Shown one piece after another: positions 48,876-57,712 of a stretch of DNA of 64,000 nt (positions are counted from its first letter, which is position 1; every line of letters begins with the position of its first letter). This DNA comes from DSVQ01 sp964484765 (GTDB taxonomy: Bacteria > Planctomycetota > Planctomycetia > Planctomycetales > Planctomycetaceae). The position numbers and the translations under genes were made by a program. The stretch is from assembly GCA_964484765.1 (NCBI GenBank), contig CAZAGI010000011.1, positions 75,755 to 139,754 on the forward strand, given 5' to 3'. A model generated the notes under the pieces. That model saw only the letters and a program-made list of their open reading frames with translations, was not told the DNA's origin and ran no database searches.

Positions 48876-49775
48876 CTACGCCGAAGCACCGTGAGACTTG
48901 CCTTTAATCACCGTCACAATATCTTTGGCGTCGGTCAGCACGTGGCGCTGACCCTCGTAGGCGACCAGCAGCTTTTTCGCGAGGAGCTCCTGGCCCACCA
49001 CGCGGCCGGTGCCCTGTTTCGTGACGACCGTCGCCCCCACCGGCGGCAGCTCTTTGCGATGTTCTTCGTAAGTATCGTATTCGTACCGCAGGCAGCACTT
49101 CAGCCGGCCGCAACGACCGGAGATTTTGTTGGGATCGAGCGTCGCCTTCTGCAATTTCGCCATCTTCATCGAAACCGGCGGCATCTCGCGCAGGTGCGTG
49201 TTGCAGCACACCGGCTGACCGCAATCGCCGTAATCCGCGAGGAGTTTTGCTTCGTCGCGAATCCCCATCTGCCGCATTTCGATGCGGGTATTCAACGTCT
49301 TGGCGAGTCCTTTCACGAGTTCACGAAAATCGACCCGATCCTCGGAAAGGTAATAGAAGACGATGCGCTCGCGGCCGAAGAGGAATTCGCTGTCGATGAG
49401 GCTCATCGGCAACCCGCGCTCACGGATTTGCGCCACTCCAGTCTGGAACTGCTCGCGTTCCAGTTGCAGCACCGCATCGCGCTCGGCTTCGTCTTCCGGC
49501 GTGGCGATACGGACGATGCGGCCGCTTTCCTGCTGCTGGCCGAGATACGACCGTGTCCGTTCGGTGGCAGGGCTGAGAATCGTGCCCCATTCCATACCGC
49601 GATCGGTCCGCAGAATCACCGACGCATTGCGCGAAATCCATTGCGGATATTTGAGGCCGAATTCGCCGACGATTCGGGTCACGCCGAACCGCGCCACATA
49701 GGCCCGCGGCGGTTCCTGCAAGGTGCGGCTATCTGGTTCATCGCCGGCAGATTCGGGTATGACGGACCGATCCAT
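48876..49775 (-). CDS. PSP1/RicT-like domain protein
   Basis: A 299-residue protein with a PSP1 (RicT/YaaT) domain in the centre. It has ERIVFYYLSEDRVDFRELVK, the GIRDEAKLLADYGDCGQPVC segment and ISGRCGRLKCCLRYEYDTY, with four cysteines (CGQPVC-C and CGRLKCC) that in RicT-like proteins bind iron-sulfur or other metals. Its C-terminal region GATVVTKQGTGRVVGQELL is typical. The family takes part in RNA processing and regulatory complexes in Firmicutes; the function in planctomycetes is unknown. ATG at 49775 is chosen over an in-frame start at 49826. Confidence 0.88.
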   Translation of the reverse strand: MDRSVIPESAGDEPDSRTLQEPPRAYVARFGVTRIVGEFGLKYPQWISRNASVILRTDRGMEWGTILSPATERTRSYLGQQQESGRIVRIATPEDEAERDAVLQLEREQFQTGVAQIRERGLPMSLIDSEFLFGRERIVFYYLSEDRVDFRELVKGLAKTLNTRIEMRQMGIRDEAKLLADYGDCGQPVCCNTHLREMPPVSMKMAKLQKATLDPNKISGRCGRLKCCLRYEYDTYEEHRKELPPVGATVVTKQGTGRVVGQELLAKKLLVAYEGQRHVLTDAKDIVTVIKGKSHGASA

Positions 49776-49827
49776 GGGACTCAGTTCACAGGCGTTAATG
49801 CCTGAGTTCGATGTCAACAAACCCAAC

Positions 49828-49858
49828 CTTGCACCAGTCCGGAACCGCCTGGTGCAAG
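49828..49858. terminator. Hairpin between the PVC-cytochrome fusion gene and the PSP1 gene
   Basis: CTTGCACCAG (49828-49837) pairs exactly with CTGGTGCAAG (49849-49858), with an 11-base loop. On the minus strand it comes after the stop of the fusion gene and before the PSP1 start, and is followed by a G/T-rich GGTTGGGTTTGTTG, so it is a candidate terminator. Confidence 0.6.
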
Positions 49859-49941
49859 ATCAGCGAGGAAAGTTGCATCGAGTATACCGCCAAGGAGGTC
49901 GCCAACGCCAATGCGTCTCAGGATGATCGCCCCGAACGCAG

Positions 49942-52900
49942 TCAGCGTGCTTCGACAGTAATCGCAAACGTAATCGGCGACGTGACGTCATTCCCTTTCA
50001 CGAGTTCCACCGTTTCGATGGTCTCGGCCTTGTCCGGAACCACGGCGAAGTAGCGCACCTGCTGACCACGGAGCCGGAATGCCAGTTTCGATTCCGGCAC
50101 GTCGACCACGCGGATGTAGTCGGCGAAGACCAGCCCGTTGCGGAGGACGTGGTCTTCGGTCTGTCCATCCGCATAGTGCAGTCGGACCGTCATCGTCGGC
50201 GTTCCCTTTTCACTCGCCGGGAAACCCCAGCCGCTGATCCCGCCGAGAAAGTGAAACGCCTTGGCGGGCATGCGCACTGGCAGCGAGACCGACTTGGGCT
50301 TCGTCGGCGGTTGCACGCCATTGGTCCCGTACAACATCACGGCATTCGGTATGCGGTCGCCCTGCGGATCCACCAGGTAGAACGGGACGCCTTCAAACGT
50401 CTTGGTCGACCAATCGTTGAAAATCAGCCGTTCCACATCGCCTTCGGCGCTGAAAAACATGCCCTTGGTGGTGACCGTGTTCGCAACCTTGGCGACATCC
50501 AGCGGGGTAAACTTCCCACGAGCTGTGAGAAACTCCAGCAGGTTGGCAATCTCTTCCGGCTTCACCTGCTTCTCAAAACCTTCGGGCATGAGCGACTTCG
50601 TGGAGCCGACGAGTTGCTCGATATCTTCCCGGGGGATGGCGTGCCGTTTCGCTTCGGTATCGACGATTTCGATCGCCGTTTTACTTTCTCCGGCGAGCAT
50701 TCCGGACAACACGCGGCCGTCCTCCAAGGCGACGGTGTACACACGGAAGTTGCCTTCCACGCTACGACTCGGATCGAGAATGTGTGTCAGCAATTCGTGC
50801 TTGGGATGGACTGCCATCCCGGTGAGGTCCGGCCCGATGCGTGTCCCTTCGCCCGAGTGCATGTGGCATTTCGCACATTGTTTCTTAAAGACTTCTTTCC
50901 CCGCGGCGACATCGCCTTTCACTTCCGTGAGGTGGTGCAGTTCCTTCACGACCTTCTCCCGGTCAGCGTTCGGCAAACCCCCCGATTGGCTGAGCAGTTT
51001 CCTGGCCCGCTCGCGAATCGCACGGTCGGGATGGCTCGACAGCGCCTGCTTCTGATCGAGCGATAACTCGACGAGTTGCAGCTTGCCGTCTTCCACGGCC
51101 TTCAGGAACACCGCCGTTGTCGCCGGGCGACCGAGAAGAAGTCGCAGCGCCGCCGTCCGCACTGCCGGGCTGAAGGCCGGAGCTTGTTCGACGAGTTGCG
51201 GCCCCAGTGCTGCGGCCTGGCTTCCTGACAAAGCCGAAACAAATTGCGTGGCAAGTTCTGATGACGTCTTCGGCGTGATGAGCGCAAGGACGTTCGCGAC
51301 GGAATCATCGGACAGCGATTGGAAACTGATCAATTGCTTGACGGCGTTCACCCGCTCGGCATCCGAAAGAGTTTTGTCCGACGCGGATTTGAGCAGCGCC
51401 GCCGCAATTTCCCCGGCGTACTGATCGAGTGCTTTGCTGCCCCACAGATTCGCCAGCCGCGCGAGTTGGCCTTTCCCGCCAGTCGATGATTCCATGAATT
51501 GCTTCACCAGCAACGCCTCGGCAGCCGGCGACAAAGCGATCGTGTAGCCACGCGGCCAACCGCGTCCCAGACCGGCCAGCATGGCGTCAGCCTGCACCGT
51601 TGAACTGCGCTCAATGATCGCCAACAACCGCTCGATTTCCCCGGAAGTCAACCGACCACGCGAGAGATGCTCCGCGACGCGTTCCACAACCTGCGTTGCG
51701 GCGTCATCCGGGCCGAGTCCGGGAGCGCACGGTGTACTGATGACCGTTTGCAACTCTTCCAGGAACGCAAAGGCATGCGTGGCGGCCGCACTGGTAACGG
51801 CGTCGCGCAGCCAGCGGTCCCGCATCACATCGGCCTGATTGAGCGACTGGTGGGCGGCCATGCGACCGGCCGCTGTCGAAGCCGGCAAGTCGGCCAGGGC
51901 CAACAGGGCGGCCAGACGAACTTGCACATCGCGATCATTCAACACTCGGGCCTGGTCGATTTGGGCCACCGACCACTCAGAGGCCGGCAGCACCTGGACC
52001 GCATTGCGACGGACCCCTGCCGACGGGTGTTTCAGCGCGGTGGCGACAACATCGAGCACATCGGTCTTGCCATCGGCAATGACACCCAGCCCGTGTAGCG
52101 TCCACAGGGCATGCATCGCCCCGACGTTGAGACCGATTTCATCGACGGACTGGTCGGCCACCAGTTTCAACAGTGCGGGGACAACATCGGTGCTGCCGCG
52201 CTCCACGAGCAAGCGCTGGGCATGCCGCCGCCACAACAGATTGGGGCGTTTCAGTGCTTCGACAAGTTCTTCGGGACGGTCGATGGAGAGTGGAGAGGAG
52301 ACCCGTCGCTCGCGCTCCGGGCTGGTTGCGTTGCCATACACGACGCGGTAGATGCGGCCGTGCTTTTTGTCGCGCAGGTCCGATTCATACGCATTCCCCT
52401 TGCCGTTCTTGAAGCCGGCAGGCGTGGGGTTGTGCTGAATGATGTAGTTATACCAGTCGAGCACCCACACGTTGCCGTCGGGGCCCACTTCCGCCATGAT
52501 CGGCGAGGCCCATTCGTCATCGGAGGCCACGAGGTTCATCGGACTCGTGCTGGTGTAACCAGCGCCGTCGCGCGTCAACGTGAATGTGCCGACGAGGTGT
52601 CCCGTTGGTTCACACACAAAGGCCGTCTTGTTCCAGAACTGCGACGGATACGTCCGCGCGGTATAGAGCGCATGTCCGGCTCCCGCTGTGTAGCCGCCGA
52701 ACTGGTCGACTTGGCGGACTTTGTCGGTGATCGCTTTAAAGAGATACGTGTCGGCGATGCTGCCGAGTTGCTCGGCGGACCACCCGCGGACGCGCTCGTA
52801 GTACCGGTTCGCAATCGGCATGAACATGCTGGGATTGCGATTCGCGGTCGAGCCGAAAATCAGCCCGTCTTCGCTCATCCCGAAACCCCACGTGTTGTTG

Positions 52901-54378
52901 TTCGACGAGCGGATGAATTCGACATTTTCGACGACGGCATCGGAACCGCCCTTCATTTTGAAGCGGAAAAACCCTTGCCGGAATGATTCAGACGTCTTCT
53001 TCAAACCTTCGCCGTACGCTGGTTCCGAGTTGTTGTAGCCCTGCATGCCCCAGATGTGATTGTCGAGCCCGTACTGGAAATTGCTCACGCCACCGTGAGT
53101 GTCGCCGAGCGCCCAGCCGTTGATGAGAACTTCACGGACATCGGCTTTGTCATCGCCGTTGGTGTCCTTGAGGTACAGCGTTTCGGTGCCGTCCTGCACG
53201 ATCACGCCGCCGCGATGGAAGACGATCGCGGTCGGGATACTCAGCTGCTCGGCGAAGACGGTGAACTTGTCGGCCCGGCCGTCATTATCGGTGTCTTCAC
53301 AAATGCGGATGCGATCACGGCCTTTGCCGCGCGGCTGCAGTTCATTCGGATAGTCGGTGGTCTCGCAGATCCATAGCCGGCCGCGCTCGTCCCAGTTCAT
53401 CGCAATCGGCTTGCCGACGAAATCGGGCTCTGTCGCAAACAGTTCCAGGTGAAATCCCTGCGGCACAGAGTAATGTTTCATCGACTCCGCCGCCGACAGC
53501 GGTTTTTGCATCTTGCTGTGAGCTTCGCCCTGAATACCCCACTGGTTGCCGGGACGGTAGTTGGGAATCTTTGGGCCGACGTCTTCGTATTCGAACGGCT
53601 TCAGATCCTTGGCAATCGCTGTCATCGGCAGCGGGGTGAACGATTCGGTATCGACAAAGGCTGAAACCAGCTGCGGGTCTTGTCCACACGACCAGCGAGT
53701 GCCGCGTTCGACGAGATTGTGGAAGCCGGGGTTGCCGAATGTGCGTTGATCGTGTCCCCACGCGGTGTAGAACACCCGGCCTTTGCCATGCGTGCGGGTC
53801 CACGTCCACGGTTCCTTGTCGCGGCCTTTTTCCTGCCCGCCCTGCACACGGTATTCGAGCACCGTGCGGTCTTTTTCGTTGTGCATCGTGTGGATGTAGG
53901 TTTCATCCCAGCTCGCGAACCCGCCGTAACCCTTCATGATCGGATGCTCCGGCGCAGCGTTCTCGACGCGGAATACCTCGCCGCCATGCGCTTTGAACTG
54001 CGCCCCGACGAGTTCCACAAACGGCTTCGAATTGCGGAAGCAGTACGACGCACAATGCAACGGGATGAACCCTTTACCCGCCGCGACGTAATCGAGCAAC
54101 GCCTTCTCGCATTCCGCTGGCAGCACATCGATGTTCGCAAAGAGCATCAGCCCGTCGAACTGATTGAGCGTCTCCGCTGTCAGCGCGACTTTCACGTCAT
54201 CGGTGTATTTCAGCGCCACCCCGCGCGGCGCGAGTGCCGCTTCGAGTTGCACAAACCGTTCCTGCGGCCGGTGATGCCCGTTGTCGCCCAGGAAGAGAAT
54301 CTTCAACGGCGGGGCGTCCGCGGCGAAGGTCCATGACGTCAGCAGCGACAGCAATGCGAACGAAGTGAGGAAGCGCAT
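49942..54378 (-). CDS. Exported ThuA / PVC-type cytochrome / HEAT / NPCBM-like fusion
   Basis: A 1478-residue multidomain protein. In order: a leader (MRFLTSFALLSLLTSWTFAA); a ThuA domain (about 25-240, ILFLGDNGHHRPQERF, FIPLHCASYCF); a PVC-type membrane-bound dehydrogenase-like propeller (about 310-660, WDERGRLWICETTDYPNEL, DTDNDGRADKFTVFA); HEAT-like helical repeats (about 690-1130); a heme-binding domain with CAKCH (about 1167); and a C-terminal NPCBM-like carbohydrate-binding region (about 1310-1478). Expected role: sugar oxidation or binding outside the cytoplasm with electron transfer to the heme. The ATG at 54378 begins the leader. Residues 684-693 (TSPERERRVS) are contributed by an inserted repeat copy. 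Confidence 0.87.
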   Translation of the reverse strand: MRFLTSFALLSLLTSWTFAADAPPLKILFLGDNGHHRPQERFVQLEAALAPRGVALKYTDDVKVALTAETLNQFDGLMLFANIDVLPAECEKALLDYVAAGKGFIPLHCASYCFRNSKPFVELVGAQFKAHGGEVFRVENAAPEHPIMKGYGGFASWDETYIHTMHNEKDRTVLEYRVQGGQEKGRDKEPWTWTRTHGKGRVFYTAWGHDQRTFGNPGFHNLVERGTRWSCGQDPQLVSAFVDTESFTPLPMTAIAKDLKPFEYEDVGPKIPNYRPGNQWGIQGEAHSKMQKPLSAAESMKHYSVPQGFHLELFATEPDFVGKPIAMNWDERGRLWICETTDYPNELQPRGKGRDRIRICEDTDNDGRADKFTVFAEQLSIPTAIVFHRGGVIVQDGTETLYLKDTNGDDKADVREVLINGWALGDTHGGVSNFQYGLDNHIWGMQGYNNSEPAYGEGLKKTSESFRQGFFRFKMKGGSDAVVENVEFIRSSNNNTWGFGMSEDGLIFGSTANRNPSMFMPIANRYYERVRGWSAEQLGSIADTYLFKAITDKVRQVDQFGGYTAGAGHALYTARTYPSQFWNKTAFVCEPTGHLVGTFTLTRDGAGYTSTSPMNLVASDDEWASPIMAEVGPDGNVWVLDWYNYIIQHNPTPAGFKNGKGNAYESDLRDKKHGRIYRVVYGNATSPERERRVSSPLSIDRPEELVEALKRPNLLWRRHAQRLLVERGSTDVVPALLKLVADQSVDEIGLNVGAMHALWTLHGLGVIADGKTDVLDVVATALKHPSAGVRRNAVQVLPASEWSVAQIDQARVLNDRDVQVRLAALLALADLPASTAAGRMAAHQSLNQADVMRDRWLRDAVTSAAATHAFAFLEELQTVISTPCAPGLGPDDAATQVVERVAEHLSRGRLTSGEIERLLAIIERSSTVQADAMLAGLGRGWPRGYTIALSPAAEALLVKQFMESSTGGKGQLARLANLWGSKALDQYAGEIAAALLKSASDKTLSDAERVNAVKQLISFQSLSDDSVANVLALITPKTSSELATQFVSALSGSQAAALGPQLVEQAPAFSPAVRTAALRLLLGRPATTAVFLKAVEDGKLQLVELSLDQKQALSSHPDRAIRERARKLLSQSGGLPNADREKVVKELHHLTEVKGDVAAGKEVFKKQCAKCHMHSGEGTRIGPDLTGMAVHPKHELLTHILDPSRSVEGNFRVYTVALEDGRVLSGMLAGESKTAIEIVDTEAKRHAIPREDIEQLVGSTKSLMPEGFEKQVKPEEIANLLEFLTARGKFTPLDVAKVANTVTTKGMFFSAEGDVERLIFNDWSTKTFEGVPFYLVDPQGDRIPNAVMLYGTNGVQPPTKPKSVSLPVRMPAKAFHFLGGISGWGFPASEKGTPTMTVRLHYADGQTEDHVLRNGLVFADYIRVVDVPESKLAFRLRGQQVRYFAVVPDKAETIETVELVKGNDVTSPITFAITVEAR
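52301..52328 (-). repeat. ACGGGT-family repeat inside a coding sequence
   Basis: Read on the minus strand this gives ACCAGCCCGGAGCGCGAGCG followed by ACGGGT, nearly the same as the repeat arm at 28431 and the copies at 39173 and 40188. It lies in frame in the fusion gene and encodes TSPERERRV, between the propeller and the HEAT region, a linker where an insert is tolerated. Confidence 0.7.
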
Positions 54379-54451
54379 GGTGTAATCTCGACGGATGACT
54401 AACACGGATATATCCATGAAGAAGCGAGGAAGTCTTGCGTTTGGCGATGCC

Positions 54452-54940
54452 TTACAGAATGGTTGGCAATTCGATCTCTGTACGGCGTTTCAGCTCAGCG
54501 ATTAATGAGTCGGTCTCATTTAGTTTTCGTGTGACGAGAAGTCGAGTTGCCACGTTTTGCATCACAGCATTATGTTGCTCAACGAACCGCCATGCAAAAT
54601 TTGTGACACGCAGATCACTTTGCTGCCTCTTTTTACGAAGGAAATTCAGCGTCATCAGCATCAACCGTGGGCACGTGGTAAACGACTGTGGATAGATCAT
54701 TCCGCAGTTGAAACAGACTTGTGTGCCAATTGGGTGCAGCGTCTCGACCAACATTCCTAAAAGACTTGGAATACGCCGCCGTAGGTCTTTTAGCTGATGC
54801 CCCCCGGTGTCCCAACTCGTGCGAAGAAACCGTTGCTGACAATACGGACACTCGTGATGTTCTCCATGCTGCTTGCGTTCGTATCTGATGCAAGCATGGC
54901 ATAGCGGACAGGACACGAAGTCAGATCTGTGTAGTGTCAT
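54452..54940 (-). CDS. Unknown zinc-ribbon-like protein, 162 residues
   Basis: I do not recognise this family. It has pairs of cysteines resembling zinc ribbons: CPLCHAC near residue 11-17, CPYC near 31, and CFNCGMIYPQSFTTC near 76-90. The second half is helical (NFAWRFVEQHNAVMQNVATR). Its base composition and codon use are visibly lower in G+C than the genes on both sides, which points to recent acquisition. It lies seven bases from the end of the Gfo/Idh gene and upstream of the PVC-cytochrome fusion on the same strand, so it may be co-transcribed. Function unknown. Confidence 0.7.
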   Translation of the reverse strand: MTLHRSDFVSCPLCHACIRYERKQHGEHHECPYCQQRFLRTSWDTGGHQLKDLRRRIPSLLGMLVETLHPIGTQVCFNCGMIYPQSFTTCPRLMLMTLNFLRKKRQQSDLRVTNFAWRFVEQHNAVMQNVATRLLVTRKLNETDSLIAELKRRTEIELPTIL

Positions 54941-54947
54941 TGACTTC

Positions 54948-56063
54948 CTACTTCAACGTAAACTCCGGCAGCTTGACGATCGCGCCGCCCTTTTCGGCGG
55001 ATTGGTGGGCGCAGATGCCCACGCACGTCCAGTTGGCGGATTGGACGGCGTTCGGCCACGGGTCGCGGTTCTGGGTGAGGGCGCTGATGAACTCGTTGAC
55101 GAGGTGCGGGTGTGAGCCGCCGTGGCCGCCGCCCTGGATGAACGACAGGTGATCCGCGTCCTGAATCGTCTTCGTAAACATGCGGATTGGTTCGGGGAGC
55201 AGATGCGCGAAGTCGGGCACTTCGATCTTCGACGGAATCTCGTGCTCCGGCTTCTTCGCGGTGTGAATCACGTGCGGTTCGTTTTCGACCAGCGTCCACT
55301 CGAAGCTCTTCTTGGTGCCGTAGACATCAAAGCTCTCGCGGTATTGCCGGGCGACATCGTAGAGGAACCGCCAGATGTGCGCGGTGACATCGCTGTCCTT
55401 GATCTTGATGTGACAGCTTTCCACGGCGTACTTGTTGCCCGACTTCTTCGCGATGTCATCCCGCACCGTGCCCGAACCGAAGCAGCTCACATACTCGGCA
55501 ACGCTGTTCATCAACCCGAGGCACGGGCTGACGACGTGCGTGGCGTAGTGCATGGGAATCATCTTTTCCCAGTAGCTCGGCCAGCCGTCCATGTCCTGCG
55601 GATGCGACGCCGCGAGGTGCTGAATCGTGCCGAGTTCGCCCTTCAGGTAGAGATCCTTGATGAACAGAAACTCGCGGGAATAGACGACGGTTTCCGCCAT
55701 CATGTACTTCTTGCCGGTCTTCGCAACGGCGTTGCAGATCTGTTCGCACTCTTCGATGGTGGTCGCCATCGGCACCGTACACATCACGTGTTTGCCGGCT
55801 TCCAGCGCCCGCAGCGACATCCACGCATGATCGGGAATCGGCGAGTTGATGTGAACGAAATCGACCTGCGGATCAGCCAGCACGTCATCGTACTTCGTGT
55901 ACCGTTTAGCGATGCCGAAGCGGTCGCCGATGGTGTTGAGATGCTCTTCGTTGCGCTGACAGATGGCATAGACTTCGGCCTGCGGATGCCGTTGATAGAT
56001 GGGGATGAACTCCGCCCCGAAGCCCAAACCGACCATCGCCACCCGTGCTTTGCCGCCCGCCAT
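54948..56063 (-). CDS. Gfo/Idh/MocA family oxidoreductase (cytoplasmic)
   Basis: A 371-residue NAD(P)-dependent oxidoreductase with no leader: VAMVGLGFGAEFIPIYQRHP (Rossmann loop), DVLADPQVDFVHINSPIPDH, HVMCTVPMATTIEECE in the place of the usual EKP loop, and HPHLVNEFISALTQNRDPWP near the end. It oxidises or epimerises sugars or related compounds; the substrate is unknown. ATG 56063, with AGGACA upstream, is chosen over an in-frame start at 56153. It is part of the minus-strand set with the zinc-ribbon protein and the fusion, opposite to the XylR-type regulator. A 26-bp imperfect palindrome lies in its leader. Confidence 0.92.
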   Translation of the reverse strand: MAGGKARVAMVGLGFGAEFIPIYQRHPQAEVYAICQRNEEHLNTIGDRFGIAKRYTKYDDVLADPQVDFVHINSPIPDHAWMSLRALEAGKHVMCTVPMATTIEECEQICNAVAKTGKKYMMAETVVYSREFLFIKDLYLKGELGTIQHLAASHPQDMDGWPSYWEKMIPMHYATHVVSPCLGLMNSVAEYVSCFGSGTVRDDIAKKSGNKYAVESCHIKIKDSDVTAHIWRFLYDVARQYRESFDVYGTKKSFEWTLVENEPHVIHTAKKPEHEIPSKIEVPDFAHLLPEPIRMFTKTIQDADHLSFIQGGGHGGSHPHLVNEFISALTQNRDPWPNAVQSANWTCVGICAHQSAEKGGAIVKLPEFTLK

Positions 56064-56089
56064 GATGTTGTCCTGAAGAAGAGGTGATG

Positions 56090-56161
56090 GGTGATAGTTG
56101 GTCGTTGGTCGGCAGAGATTGAAGGCGAGCTGGACCTGCCGATCCACGACCAACGATCACC
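56090..56161. repeat. 26-bp imperfect inverted repeat upstream of the Gfo/Idh gene
   Basis: The left arm 56090-56115 (GGTGATAGTTGGTCGTTGGT then CGGCAG) pairs with 56136-56161 with three mismatches and a 20-base loop. It is near the start of the Gfo/Idh gene (ATG 56063) and could be an operator or leader hairpin. The repeated GTTGGTCG unit occurs twice in each arm. Confidence 0.6.
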
Positions 56162-56343
56162 GACCAACGTCTTTGGATTGTCGCATCCTATCCCGCCGCG
56201 GAAAAGGTACCATGAGGATTTGCGTTTGATGTCGGAGATTTTTTACCATCGGAATCGCGATGAACTCGACTGCAAGCTCGGCTGCCGCATGATGCTGGAG
56301 TTTTTTCGATCGGCGGCAGTGAATTCAAAGGCAAAGATTTTAG

Positions 56344-56544
56344 CCGCGAAAAGGCGCAAGAGGACGCAAAGGGAAGCTGAGAAGAGGGGGATGTTTTGCC
56401 ACAAGAGGCACAAAGGCCACAAAAGGGGAGAAGAATAAGGGCCTTGTGCTTTTCTCTCCCTGTTTTGTGTCTTCTGTGCTTTTTGTGGCGAAAACGCCTT
56501 TCTTTCCCGGTCTTCCTTTTGCGTCCTCTTGCGCCTTTTCGCGG
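56344..56544. repeat. About 200-bp palindrome upstream of the XylR-type regulator
   Basis: The outer arms are 33 bp (56344-56376 and 56512-56544) with a single mismatch; they contain CGCGAAAAGGCGCAAGAGGA. The inner part pairs less exactly, with CCACAAGAGGCACAAAGGCC against its approximate complement (GCCACAAAAAGCACAGAAG). A near-copy lies after the regulator gene at 57713. It ends 34 bases before the regulator's GTG. Confidence 0.8.
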
Positions 56545-56578
56545 GTAACCTTCTTCATCTTTTTGAACTGGATACGAA

Positions 56579-57712
56579 GTGACCACACAGTCGCGGCGGC
56601 CCGCGGTGGCGTTGTTGATTGAGACGTCCAACAGTTATGCCCGTGGATTACTGGAAGGGATCATTTCGTATGTCCGTGCCCATGATCCGTGGTCGATCTG
56701 GTTGCCCGAACAGCGCCGCGGGGAATCGCCGCCGGAGTGGTTGGCCCGATGGCAGGGGGACGGCATCATCGCGCGGATCGAAACGGCCGAGATCGCGCGG
56801 GCCGTTGCGCGGAAGCGGTTGCCAGTCGTCGATGTGAGTGCCGCGCGGCCGTTGTCGACTGTGCCGTGGGTGGAAACCGATGATGCCGCGATTGCCCGAT
56901 TGGCGGTGGAACATCTCATCGAGCGCGGCTTTCGGCGGCTGGCGTTTGTCGGTGAAGGACAATTCAACTGGTCACGATACCGGCAGGATTCGTTCAACGC
57001 GGAATGTGACCGCGTTGGCATCACCTGTCACGTCTTTCAACCGCCGAAAAAGTCGACACCGGAGGCATTGAAGCGCTGGCTTACCGAGTTGGAAAAACCC
57101 GTCGGCGTGTTTGCATGTTATGACATCAAGGCGCAGCAGGTGCTGGATGCCTGCCGCGAGTTGGACCTCGCGGTGCCGGAGCAGGTCGCGGTGCTTGGGG
57201 TCGATAACGACCCGCTGCTATGCAACCTCTGCACGCCGCCACTGTCGAGTGTGGTGCCCGATACCAACCGCACCGGTTACCTCGCCGCGGAGTTGCTCGA
57301 CCAGATGCTCGCGGGCCATGCGGTTCCGGCGAAAGCGCACCTGTTGCCGCCGCTGGGAATCGAGACCCGGCACTCCACCGATGTGCTGGCCATCGAGGAC
57401 GCCGATGTTGCCACAGCGTTACGGATCATCCGCGAACGGGCGCGTGAAGGGATCGATGTGAACGATCTGCTCGGCACACTACCGGTCTCGCGTCGCGTGT
57501 TCGAAACGAAGTTTCGCAAACTCGTCGGCCGCACCCCGCACGAAGAAATCGTCCGCGTCCGCCTGCAGCGCGTGCAGCAACTGTTGCGCGAAACCGATCT
57601 CTCCATCGCCGAAATCGCGCCGCGTACCGGATTCGATCATCCCGAATATCTGACCGTGGCCTTCAAGCGGGCGTTCACAATGACGCCATCGGAGTTTCGG
57701 AAGAAGAGCTGA
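56579..57712 (+). CDS. XylR-type AraC-family transcriptional regulator
   Basis: A 377-residue regulator with a LacI-like ligand-binding domain and a C-terminal AraC helix-turn-helix. The first half has VALLIETSNSYARGLLEGII, VPWVETDDAAIARLAVEHLI and ERGFRRLAFVGEG, typical of XylR-like sugar sensors. The last 100 residues are the DNA-binding part (DLLGTLPVSRRVFETKFRKL, then TPHEEIVRVRLQRVQQLL and AEIAPRTGFDHPEYLTVAFK). It starts at GTG 56579. It is divergent to the Gfo/Idh gene and should control it and perhaps the cytochrome gene downstream. Both sides of the gene are long palindromes. Confidence 0.92.
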   Translation: MTTQSRRPAVALLIETSNSYARGLLEGIISYVRAHDPWSIWLPEQRRGESPPEWLARWQGDGIIARIETAEIARAVARKRLPVVDVSAARPLSTVPWVETDDAAIARLAVEHLIERGFRRLAFVGEGQFNWSRYRQDSFNAECDRVGITCHVFQPPKKSTPEALKRWLTELEKPVGVFACYDIKAQQVLDACRELDLAVPEQVAVLGVDNDPLLCNLCTPPLSSVVPDTNRTGYLAAELLDQMLAGHAVPAKAHLLPPLGIETRHSTDVLAIEDADVATALRIIRERAREGIDVNDLLGTLPVSRRVFETKFRKLVGRTPHEEIVRVRLQRVQQLLRETDLSIAEIAPRTGFDHPEYLTVAFKRAFTMTPSEFRKKS

